Shown piece after piece: positions 1 through 5,824 of a stretch of 8,022 nt of DNA (its first letter is position 1; the number at the start of each line of letters is the position of its first letter). Under the pieces are notes generated by a model that was not told the origin of the DNA, did not search any database, and saw only the letters and a list, made by a program, of their open reading frames with translations. This stretch comes from Bacteroidales bacterium (GTDB lineage Bacteria; Bacteroidota; Bacteroidia; Bacteroidales; ML635J-15): positions 1-8,022 of the forward strand of contig JAQVGK010000140.1 of assembly GCA_028696755.1 (NCBI GenBank). The letters run 5' to 3'. A program made the position numbers and the translations under genes.

Positions 1-922
1 TATAAGAATATTGTACTTCATTCTCAGGTTCATAAAATATAGTCTCAATATTCTCAAAATCATTGTCGCAAGTAGAATAAAATGAAGTGTAATAATCGTC
101 AATAATGTGATCATGAGTGTATGACCCACATAATAGAATTCTATTAGTAAAACCAACATCAAAAACCACAAACTGTTCAGGATATCCACTACCTAAAACA
201 ATTGATTGTAGAGTGTCTCCAACTGGATTTACGTTAAAAATAAAAGAATTTCTCCAATTGTGACCGCCAATAACAAAGTTACCGTCTGACATTTTTGTAA
301 CCCCCCAAAATACTTCAGAAGAATAGCCATAATTTAAGATATTTGTATTTGAGGAAATACCATCAAGATCGCCGGTTATCCATAGCAGGTTATCTGTATA
401 TTTATCATCGGTAGCCGTAGAGCCAACACAAATATATCCTGTATCCGAAACTGCAAGTTCACGCAAATGTTCCATGACCCCAGTGTCAAACTCCTTGTGC
501 CATAGAATATTTGCATTTTCGTCAACCCTCATTATCATTGTATTATTTGGTTTAAGGTCTCCGGGTTCTCCTTCGGTGCTAAAAGTTCCCTCACCACAAC
601 AAATAAATGTACCATCTCCAACTGGCTCCATGTCATAAATCATATTAGAAGAGCATGGCAATGAACCGTACATTTTTTTCCACTTGTAATTGCCTACACT
701 GTCAATTTTAAAAAACATCATTTGAGCGAGGTACATACCATAGGCTGCATAGCCTCCAAGTAAATACCCACCATCAGAAGTTTGTGCTCCGGTAAGAGCC
801 ATTATTACAGTGTCGGAAGTTTCGGTGCGGTAGGTTTTCTCAAATACTATGGATTGTTGAGAATGAATTAAATTGGAGGACAAAATAGCAACTGCTATTA
901 AAAGATCTTTAAGGTTTTGCAT
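1..922 (-). CDS. Secreted protein with repeated DGGY/GG motifs, probable beta-propeller (3' end cut by window edge)
   Basis: An open frame runs from ATG at 922 to the left edge with no stop, giving 307 visible codons; the C-terminus lies outside. The N-terminus (MQNLKDLLIAVAILSSNLIHSQ) is a signal peptide, with cleavage likely near residues 21-22. The mature part repeats a short pattern: DGGYLLGGY (about 50-58), GDGTFICCGEG, DTGYICVGS, DGNFVIGGH and NRILLCGSY. Between these lie FFKIDSVGNYKWKK and MRVDENANILWHKEF, matching the K-D-x-x-G-x-x-x-W signature of such repeats. In Bacteroidota this alternation is typical of secreted WD40/kelch-like beta-propeller proteins that often end in a T9SS sorting domain; that domain would lie beyond the edge and is inferred only. 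No Shine-Dalgarno sequence precedes the ATG, as is usual in this phylum. No substrate or function can be assigned. The gene is transcribed away from the candidate small RNA at 963-1047. Confidence 0.85.
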   Translation of the reverse strand, partial: MQNLKDLLIAVAILSSNLIHSQQSIVFEKTYRTETSDTVIMALTGAQTSDGGYLLGGYAAYGMYLAQMMFFKIDSVGNYKWKKMYGSLPCSSNMIYDMEPVGDGTFICCGEGTFSTEGEPGDLKPNNTMIMRVDENANILWHKEFDTGVMEHLRELAVSDTGYICVGSTATDDKYTDNLLWITGDLDGISSNTNILNYGYSSEVFWGVTKMSDGNFVIGGHNWRNSFIFNVNPVGDTLQSIVLGSGYPEQFVVFDVGFTNRILLCGSYTHDHIIDDYYTSFYSTCDNDFENIETIFYEPENEVQYSY

Positions 923-948
923 AATTAGCTTCGTATTAAATTATTTTG

Positions 949-956
949 TAATTTTG
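949..956 (+). promoter_or_regulatory. Candidate Bacteroidota -7 promoter box for the small RNA
   Basis: TAATTTTG matches the Bacteroidota -7 consensus TAnnTTTG. It lies about 7 bp before the start of the structured, terminator-ended segment, so transcription would begin near 963. No convincing -33 TTTG was found at the usual 19-21 bp upstream, which lowers confidence. AT-rich DNA can produce this box by chance. Confidence 0.4.
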
Positions 957-962
957 CACTGT

Positions 963-1047
963 TTTTAAGTAAACACTTCCGGGTTAGCAAAGGTGCAGTC
1001 TGCCGTCAAACAGTTTTACGCACCAGTGCTGCCCGGTTTTTTATTTT
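963..1047 (+). ncRNA. Candidate structured small RNA with U-run terminator
   Basis: A GC-rich island in AT-rich intergenic DNA folds into a long hairpin from three perfect helices separated by small internal loops. CCGGG 979-983 pairs with CCCGG 1032-1036, AGCA 986-989 with TGCT 1027-1030, and GGTGC 992-996 with GCACC 1020-1024. The apical region is 23 nt (997-1019) and may close further through CTG 1000-1002 with CAG 1011-1013. Just upstream is a small hairpin, AAGT 968-971 with ACTT 975-978. The outer helix is followed directly by six T, A, four T on the plus strand, as in a Rho-independent terminator, and a TAnnTTTG box precedes the segment. No ORF is present. It does not resemble tRNA, tmRNA or SRP RNA (no GGAAG tetraloop motif). 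A known Bacteroidota RNA family such as Flavo-1 should be tested. The simpler alternative is a terminator alone, but no plus-strand gene lies upstream in the window. Confidence 0.6.
1037..1047 (+). terminator. U-run end of the intergenic hairpin
   Basis: TTTTTTATTTT follows the CCGGG/CCCGG outer stem (979-983 with 1032-1036) with no spacer, the arrangement of an intrinsic terminator on the plus strand. Its orientation is opposite to every recognised gene in the window, which is why the upstream structure is called an RNA gene rather than a gene terminator. Confidence 0.6.
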
Positions 1048-1191
1048 ATCAATTAGATTTTACCATTATTAAATACTATAAGCTTCATTAATCATTTCAT
1101 TTCAAATCTTATTAAATCTAACAATACTCAATTCAATTTATTGCAAATAAAACATCGCCATTCTCCCCATTTCAATTACTGCTCATTAGCG

Positions 1192-1209
1192 ATATATATA
1201 TATATATAT
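1192..1209. repeat. (AT)9 dinucleotide run
   Basis: Nine uninterrupted AT units lie between two G residues (1191 and 1210). The tract is self-complementary and easily melted. It lies in non-coding DNA, so any length change would not alter a protein. Confidence 0.9.
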
Positions 1210-1227
1210 GCTTAATTTTTCAACACA

Positions 1228-1249
1228 CTGTTTTGTTTATACAAAACAG
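1228..1249. repeat. Perfect 9-bp inverted repeat, 4-nt loop
   Basis: CTGTTTTGT at 1228-1236 is the exact reverse complement of ACAAAACAG at 1241-1249, with TTAT between. No T-run follows on either strand, so it is not a classical terminator. It could be a protein-binding operator or a small hairpin. No gene begins nearby, so no role is assigned. Confidence 0.7.
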
Positions 1250-1269
1250 AACGCAATTTAATCAATAAA

Positions 1270-1302
1270 TTTGAAGTGCAAGCGAAATTATCGTTAAATT
1301 TG
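1270..1302 (+). promoter_or_regulatory. Weak candidate promoter, TTTG-N21-TAAATTTG
   Basis: TTTG at 1270-1273 and TAAATTTG at 1295-1302 are separated by 21 bp, fitting the Bacteroidota -33/-7 layout. Another TAAATTTG lies at 1266-1273. No ORF or obvious RNA starts downstream; a transcript would run into the fold-back element and then antisense to the 3' end of the pseudouridine synthase gene. Chance occurrence in AT-rich DNA is a real possibility. Confidence 0.25.
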
Positions 1303-1389
1303 TAAAATAATTTGCAGATATTTTATAAAATTGAGCTAAGTGGCTGATTAGTAGGAAATTAAATTGTATAAAATTGAATAGGTTTGATC

Positions 1390-1576
1390 TTCAACCTTAA
1401 ATCCGCAAACAGTTTACTACTACATGTCTGAACTACATGCCACCTGTGGAAATGCTCGATACTCCGCTCCTAACCGTAGCTACGGCTACGCTTACTGTGC
1501 TCATATCTGCGCTCACCACATCTGTCATGCATTTCAGCCCTTCGTTACGCAAACCGCTTGCGGATTTAAGGTTCAA
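1390..1576. mobile_element. Fold-back, MITE-like non-coding element with 5-bp direct repeats
   Basis: A 177-bp segment (1395-1571) begins and ends with a perfect 14-bp terminal inverted repeat, CCTTAAATCCGCAA (1395-1408) and its reverse complement (1558-1571). It is flanked on both sides by TTCAA (1390-1394 and 1572-1576), as expected of a target-site duplication. The two halves are diverged inverted copies of each other along much of their length. For example, CTGAACTACATG in the left arm aligns with CTGAAATGCATG read from the right arm, and TAACCGTAGC aligns with TAAGCGTAGC. The centre contains the 12-bp palindrome CCGTAGCTACGG (1474-1485). It is less AT-rich than its surroundings. No transposase is encoded, so mobility would depend on an enzyme elsewhere. 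It lies 52 bp past the stop of the pseudouridine synthase gene and may also stall or end transcription there. The transposon family is not recognised. Confidence 0.65.
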
Positions 1577-1627
1577 CAATAACAACTAATTTTTCGTGGT
1601 CGCAATAAATATTTCTGATAGTAATTA

Positions 1628-2689
1628 TCATTCTTCCTCCCTACCCGCGGTATATCCTCTCCATTTATCAACAAGAGCTTGCATATCGGCATGTAATTCC
1701 GACTCGAAGAAAATATCTTTGCCTGTAGCGGGATGAACAAAACCAAGCGATTTTGCGTGTAATGCCTGACGAGGGCAAATATTAAAACAATTTTCGACAA
1801 ACTGTCGGTATTTTGTGAATGTCGTTCCTTTCAAAATCTTATCGCCACCATATTCCCAATCGTTAAACAAAGGATGACCGATGCTTTTAAAATGAACTCT
1901 AATCTGATGGGTACGACCAGTTTCGAGGCGACATTCTACTAAATTTACATATCCTAAACGCTCGAGCACACGGTAATGTGTAATTGCTTCCTTTCCGTAA
2001 TCGCCATCGGGGAAAACATCCATTACTTTGCGATTTTTAAGATTACGGCCAACATGTCCGGTTATTGTACCAGTATCGTTTGGGAGATTTCCCCAAACCA
2101 ATGCTTGATAGGAGCGTTTACAACTATGATCGTAGAACTGTTTAGCTAGTTTGTTGAGGGCGATATCCGATTTTGCAATAACTAGTAATCCAGATGTGTC
2201 TTTATCAATTCGGTGCACAAGTCCTGGTCTGATCTCGTTTCCATCAACAGATGGGAGCTGTTGAAAACGATATGCTAATGCATTAACTAGAGTTCCTTCG
2301 TAATGACCAAAACTTGGATGCACCACCATGCCAGGCTTTTTATTTACAATTACGAGATGCTCATCTTCATAAAATATGTCGAGAGGAATGTCCTGAGCCA
2401 AAAGTTCGTGCTCGGTTTTTGGAAAACTGAGGACAATGCTTACAACATCTCCAGGTTTTACTTTGTAGGAATTTTTTGTTGCTTTACCGTTAACAAGAAT
2501 ATTTCCAGCTTCGGCAGCATTTTGAATACGGTTACGAGATGTGGAAGCTAAACGGCAAACCAGATATTTGTCGAGCCTCATCATCTTTTGACCAGGCTCA
2601 ATAACTAAGCGGTGATGTTCAAATAACTCTGATTGTTCAAACTCTTCCGACGAATCCTCAATTTCAAAAACCTCTGTACTCATAGTCAT
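1628..2689 (-). CDS. rluD: RluD-like 23S rRNA pseudouridine synthase (RluA family)
   Basis: 353 residues, close to the family's usual length of 320-350. RluD isomerises uridines 1911, 1915 and 1917 in helix 69 of 23S rRNA and acts in the cytoplasm during late large-subunit assembly. An N-terminal S4 RNA-binding domain spans about 37-84 (MRLDKYLV to VKPGDVV). The catalytic domain carries GLVHRIDKDTSGLLV at 156-170; Asp162 of HRID is the expected catalytic residue. Downstream conserved blocks are LETGRTHQIRVHF (255-267) and RQALHAKSLGFVHP (307-320). The S4 domain plus this layout favours RluD over RluA or RluC, although RluC also has S4; RluD is the best fit, not proven. An acidic 30-residue extension precedes S4. 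The start ATG shares one base with the upstream gene's stop (TAATG), indicating translational coupling. A second ATG two codons later is an alternative start. No strong terminator follows. Confidence 0.93.
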   Translation of the reverse strand: MTMSTEVFEIEDSSEEFEQSELFEHHRLVIEPGQKMMRLDKYLVCRLASTSRNRIQNAAEAGNILVNGKATKNSYKVKPGDVVSIVLSFPKTEHELLAQDIPLDIFYEDEHLVIVNKKPGMVVHPSFGHYEGTLVNALAYRFQQLPSVDGNEIRPGLVHRIDKDTSGLLVIAKSDIALNKLAKQFYDHSCKRSYQALVWGNLPNDTGTITGHVGRNLKNRKVMDVFPDGDYGKEAITHYRVLERLGYVNLVECRLETGRTHQIRVHFKSIGHPLFNDWEYGGDKILKGTTFTKYRQFVENCFNICPRQALHAKSLGFVHPATGKDIFFESELHADMQALVDKWRGYTAGREEE

Positions 2690-4539
2690 TATCTGGCAAT
2701 AAGCAGCTTTTTGGTTTTATATTCGCCTAGATTCGATACTAGTTTAACAATATACATCCCAGAAGGCAACTCAGAGGTATTAATTTCACTCCCTGCATTT
2801 TCTCTCATAATAAGTTTGCCCATTGCATCATATATTTCTGCAATATCTTGAGTTGAAAGTGATGAGATTTTAATGTAATCGTTAGCAGGATTTGGATAAA
2901 TATCGAAATCAGCAACTATTGGCTGCTCAACATTCGAAATGTCGATTGGCTTATAACCAAAAACTGGACGAACCATTAATGCACCAGCAATTGACGAATT
3001 TTGCCATTCACCGCTTACATTATAAAATAAATGTTGGTTCGACACATTATTTAAATCGAAACCACAATTAAGCATATCGTCTGTAGTTTTGGTCCAACCG
3101 ATATAAAATGTTGTATCCACATATAATGCAGTATCAAGAGAGTAATAAAGGAATCCGTTAATTTCATCGCTATATTCGGGAATTACACCAATTTTCTGAA
3201 AAACAGTATCTCCTGGCACTCCATTATTATCAGCCCAAACATTGAGGAAGAAATACTTACGATTCCCTTCGTTCATTACTTGATTGAAATAAATATATAC
3301 TCCATACAAAGTATCGCCAACAAGCGGTGTAAACTGATACGCAAGACTTGAATATGCAGTATTTTGACCAGTTATACCATAACCTTTTTCGGCAGTACCA
3401 TCATCATAGGCATAATAATTTTCGAACTTTTGATAATAATGGATGGTATCGTTAAAGCGATAAATATAGCGATCTTCGGTCAAGTCGGTTCTAATATAAC
3501 CTTTAAGCATAAATCTTGCTGAATCTTGCGAATCAGAGTTGTAAATATATGGGATTTTTCTCGTATACTCAATTGTCTCGAATGGCAAAATGTTTTCGGA
3601 GTCATCAAGCATAGAAAATCCAATATTCGACCCATACAAATCTACAATTTCGACCTGACGATTAATATTATAGGTATCATCCCAGGAATTTTTATAAACC
3701 CAGGTTAAAGAGTCGATAACCAGACCTTCATGATTTGCTTTATAATGGTTCCAAGGCACAGATTCGTAACCATTTAACATTGAAGCAAAACTCTTGATAA
3801 AAGCAACATCATTTGCAAGAGTATCGAGATAAGAACGAGCAGTGTCAAGTTTAATATAATCTAAACTCCAGTGATCGGTATTACTTACCCAACTAGGTTC
3901 GTAAGCAGAACTTACACTGGCATAATTTAAAAATCTAAATTGAAAACCTTTGACCAACCAATCTTCATTTGTAATTGGTATTAACACAAGTTTAAAGGTA
4001 TCCATAGCCTCGCCACCACCCTGTCGCCAAACGCTCTTCCACTGAGTTTCGGGTGATTTAAACTGAAGAACGAGCGAATCTCTGAGTTCGGGTGTATTTC
4101 CGTTTCCACCTGCCTGATAATAAAAACTGAGATAAACCGAGTCGGCAGCATCTACATTAAGATTTATTGGCATCGATGTAAGATAATCAGCGATTGCAGA
4201 ACTAACCGAAGGAAGGTGGGTATAAACGGCTCCATATTGATTTATGGCATCGAGAGTACCGACACCAATAGATACTGGGTCAATAGCATAATCATTATTT
4301 ACAAAAGCGAATTTATCAATCCATTTTGTAGAATCTGGATAAACATAAGAATACGCGAAATCGTCGAAAAATGGCAAATCAAGAGTATCAATCTCCTGAG
4401 TTTCTTTTAAACTTACTTTGCTAAAATACTCCTTACTGTATTTTTGGAGCATAATATTTCCAAAATCGGTAAGTACTTCTTGAGCATACAAAGTACCGAC
4501 AAGCAGTGTTAATATAAGAATTAAGAAATGTCTTTTCAT
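2689..4539 (-). CDS. Secreted T9SS type A sorting-domain protein with probable MAM-like jelly-roll domain
   Basis: 616 residues. A signal peptide (MKRHFLILILTLLVGTLYA, cleavage before Gln20) sends it across the inner membrane. The last 75 residues (about 542-616) are a T9SS type A sorting domain: it opens with FDIYPNPANDYIKI, contains IYDAMGKLI and LPSGMYIVKL, and ends in a basic segment KTKKLLIAR. T9SS should therefore carry it through the outer membrane. Residues about 57-240 run from FFDDFAY to DHWSLDYIKLD, with SVYLSFYYQAGG and DSLVLQFKSP in the middle. This pattern resembles beta-sandwich jelly-roll (MAM or cleaved-adhesin type) domains of Bacteroidota surface proteins; that assignment is inferred. 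No catalytic motif is seen, so an adhesive or structural role is more likely than enzymatic. The gene begins 12 bp after the PASTA gene's stop and overlaps the rluD start by one base. Its function is unknown. Confidence 0.9.
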   Translation of the reverse strand: MKRHFLILILTLLVGTLYAQEVLTDFGNIMLQKYSKEYFSKVSLKETQEIDTLDLPFFDDFAYSYVYPDSTKWIDKFAFVNNDYAIDPVSIGVGTLDAINQYGAVYTHLPSVSSAIADYLTSMPINLNVDAADSVYLSFYYQAGGNGNTPELRDSLVLQFKSPETQWKSVWRQGGGEAMDTFKLVLIPITNEDWLVKGFQFRFLNYASVSSAYEPSWVSNTDHWSLDYIKLDTARSYLDTLANDVAFIKSFASMLNGYESVPWNHYKANHEGLVIDSLTWVYKNSWDDTYNINRQVEIVDLYGSNIGFSMLDDSENILPFETIEYTRKIPYIYNSDSQDSARFMLKGYIRTDLTEDRYIYRFNDTIHYYQKFENYYAYDDGTAEKGYGITGQNTAYSSLAYQFTPLVGDTLYGVYIYFNQVMNEGNRKYFFLNVWADNNGVPGDTVFQKIGVIPEYSDEINGFLYYSLDTALYVDTTFYIGWTKTTDDMLNCGFDLNNVSNQHLFYNVSGEWQNSSIAGALMVRPVFGYKPIDISNVEQPIVADFDIYPNPANDYIKISSLSTQDIAEIYDAMGKLIMRENAGSEINTSELPSGMYIVKLVSNLGEYKTKKLLIAR

Positions 4540-4551
4540 TCCTGCAAATTG

Positions 4552-5403
4552 TTAATCATTATCTTCATTTTCTTCTTCCCCCTCCTCTTCCTTAGCTGAG
4601 TTGAGCAAACTTTCGTCTTTTGTCAGCCAAATATCTACACTATAACCTAAATTTACCTCATTTATTGTGCTAGCGTGAGGAGATTGACGATAAACTTTTG
4701 CCTTAGCTGAATCGTTTTTGGTCTTTACAGTCTTATCATATTCAACAGCGCCAGTATTAAGAAACATATCGAGCAAAGTATTGCTTGCATTCTTGTATGT
4801 CATACCGATTAATGATGGTACGACAGTAGTTCTATCACTCATTCCAAGACCAAGCACTAGATCTATGGTTGATCCTTTTTTAATTTTTTCGCCAGGTGCA
4901 ATTTCGTCACCATCGTGCATTTGACGGATTACAACATTAACAGCAATATCTGGCACATATCTAAGGCTTCCAATTGTAAGGCCATAAGTCTCGGCCATTG
5001 AGTTTACCATTTTCATCGACATTCCAACAAATTGTGGCATTGAAATCATTTCGTCCTGTCTGCTATTAACGATAAGGTAGATTTTCCTGCCATCTTTAAC
5101 CAGAGATTCGGGTTTAGGATTTTGCTCGACAACAGCACCTTTATCGTGTTTATCATCAAAAACTGTATCAACAATTTCATATTCAAAACCGTTGTCCTCA
5201 ATAAGAGCAACAGCTTCATCAGTTTGCATTCCGATAACGGTTGGAACGGTTACTGAATCGCCATGTCTCGAGTATATCTTGAGAATAACATTTAGTAAAA
5301 TCAAAGCAACAATAAAGAATAATATTGCTCCACCTACATTAAAAAGAAAAACCTTGCTTTTAAGAAACGGCCACACTTTTTCTTTCAGGAATGTAAATTT
5401 CAT
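4552..5403 (-). CDS. Membrane-anchored protein with three PASTA domains
   Basis: 283 residues. A basic cytoplasmic N-terminus (1-20) is followed by one transmembrane segment at about 21-42, with the rest in the periplasm. Three PASTA modules follow: about 50-113 (VTVPTVIGMQTDEA to IYLIVNS), 119-186 (SMPQFVGMS to IDLVLGLG) and 193-262 (TVVPSLIGMTYKNA to VDIWLTKD). Each starts with the typical x-P-x-x-x-G-M signature. The last 15 residues are almost all acidic (KEEEGEEENEDND end). PASTA modules in Ser/Thr kinases and penicillin-binding proteins bind peptidoglycan fragments or beta-lactams. This protein has no kinase or transpeptidase domain, so it may be a scaffold or sensor; that is inference. 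It is the first gene of the compact three-gene operon, and a PASTA gene beside an RluD gene is, to my recollection, common in Bacteroidales. A candidate promoter lies just upstream. Confidence 0.9.
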   Translation of the reverse strand: MKFTFLKEKVWPFLKSKVFLFNVGGAILFFIVALILLNVILKIYSRHGDSVTVPTVIGMQTDEAVALIEDNGFEYEIVDTVFDDKHDKGAVVEQNPKPESLVKDGRKIYLIVNSRQDEMISMPQFVGMSMKMVNSMAETYGLTIGSLRYVPDIAVNVVIRQMHDGDEIAPGEKIKKGSTIDLVLGLGMSDRTTVVPSLIGMTYKNASNTLLDMFLNTGAVEYDKTVKTKNDSAKAKVYRQSPHASTINEVNLGYSVDIWLTKDESLLNSAKEEEGEEENEDND

Positions 5404-5423
5404 ATGATAATAATTTTAGGATG

Positions 5424-5453
5424 TAAAAATATTAAAAATCGGTGATATAACAA
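5424..5453 (-). promoter_or_regulatory. Candidate promoter of the PASTA-T9SS-rluD operon
   Basis: On the minus strand, TATTTTTA (5431-5424) differs from the -7 consensus TAnnTTTG only in its last base. TTG (5453-5451) lies 19 bp upstream as a possible -33 element. This would give a short leader of roughly 15 nt before the ATG at 5403. The match is imperfect, but it is the only candidate seen between the preceding terminator and the gene. Confidence 0.35.
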
Positions 5454-5539
5454 TATGTTATTAAAAAAAAGGACGTACCAACAACTGTGTTCTATCGAAG
5501 AGGCCACAACTCTAACTGCGCAATAGGCAAAGCGTTTTA

Positions 5540-5579
5540 GTGACTCGCAACGACTGCGTCGTTACTCGTCACTTTTTTT
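5540..5579 (+). terminator. Stem-loop followed by seven T, terminator-like on plus strand
   Basis: GTGAC 5540-5544 pairs with GTCAC 5568-5572, and AACGAC 5549-5554 with GTCGTT 5558-5563 around a TGC loop; a 4x4 internal loop separates the helices. TTTTTTT follows at 5573-5579. The shape is that of an intrinsic terminator on the plus strand, but no plus-strand gene precedes it, and the T-run also pairs with an A-run in the adjacent palindrome. It may simply be part of the repeat element. Confidence 0.4.
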
Positions 5580-5678
5580 GACGCGAATTACACGAATTGC
5601 GCGAACGTATAAAAAATCAACTTAGTTGATTTTTTATACCATCAAATTCGTGTAATTCGTGTAATTCGCGTCAAAAAA
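5574..5678. repeat. 105-bp near-perfect palindrome made of 9-bp tandem units
   Basis: A 25-bp arm (5574-5598) is the exact reverse complement of 5654-5678. Pairing continues to 5605/5647 with two changes that are G-U wobbles in plus-strand RNA. At the centre, GTATAAAAAATCAACT (5607-5622) and its complement (5624-5639) form a second perfect 16-bp stem around one base. The right arm contains three tandem 9-mers, AATTCGTGT twice (5645-5653, 5654-5662) and AATTCGCGT (5663-5671); the left arm holds the inverted set. Long A/T runs bound both outer ends. It could extrude as a cruciform or fold as RNA. Comparable repeats are familiar between genes in Bacteroidota, but its family is not identified. 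Confidence 0.85.
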
Positions 5679-5788
5679 GCTTGGAGTGAGCACAGCGAAC
5701 GACAAGTTCAATATGCGTTTGCGTAGTCCAACCTGTCATCCCCTCATTATGCCACAAGAGTTGGGGTGATTACTACATCAGGCAAGGT

Positions 5789-5815
5789 AAAAAAAAAGCT
5801 GCCCCTGAGGACAGC
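5789..5815 (-). terminator. Intrinsic terminator of the SprB-repeat surface-protein gene
   Basis: On the minus strand GCTGTCC (5815-5809) pairs with GGGCAGC (5804-5798) around a TCAG loop, including one G-U wobble that is only allowed in minus-strand RNA. Nine T follow immediately (5797-5789). It begins 9 bp after the TAG stop of the upstream gene, so that gene ends its own transcript and is separate from the PASTA operon. Confidence 0.9.
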
Positions 5816-5824
5816 CTTAATATT

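Larger units (their letters stand above)
1051..1389. other. Gene-free AT-rich intergenic stretch
   Basis: No plausible ORF is seen on either strand. Visible structure is limited to a run of nine AT dinucleotides (1192-1209), a perfect 9-bp hairpin (1228-1249) and two TAAATTTG boxes (1266-1273 and 1295-1302). The rest is low-complexity AT-rich DNA. Confidence 0.7.
5404..5788. other. Intergenic region dominated by inverted repeats
   Basis: This gene-free stretch lies between the surface-protein terminator and the PASTA gene. It holds a stem-loop with a T-run (5540-5579), a 105-bp palindrome (5574-5678) and flanking sequence (about 5477-5540 and 5679-5770) with weak inverted similarity, such as CCAACAACTGTG near the left end against CCCAACTCTTGTG read from the right. 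This hints at one degenerate inverted-repeat element of about 290 bp. No ORF with coding character is seen. Confidence 0.6.

Noticed and set aside
963..1047. tRNA, SRP RNA or riboswitch controlling the gene at 922
   Set aside because: There is no T-loop GTTCGA-type motif and no SRP GGAAG loop. The U-run points away from that gene, so a cis-acting leader on the minus strand is not supported.
1616..1630. TGATA-GTAAT-TATCA hairpin as terminator of the pseudouridine synthase gene
   Set aside because: The stem is only 5 A/T-rich pairs, overlaps the stop codon and has no T-run after it.
1573..1800. Small minus-strand ORF of 75 codons over the 3' end of the pseudouridine synthase gene
   Set aside because: It overlaps conserved rluD sequence out of frame and has no recognisable motif.
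2303..2551. Plus-strand open frame antisense to the pseudouridine synthase gene
   Set aside because: It overlaps a conserved, well-supported gene and its translation has no recognisable domain or signal; it is a shadow frame.
5645..5671. CRISPR-like or iteron replication-origin array
   Set aside because: There are only three 9-bp units with no spacers, no cas genes, and no replication initiator gene nearby.
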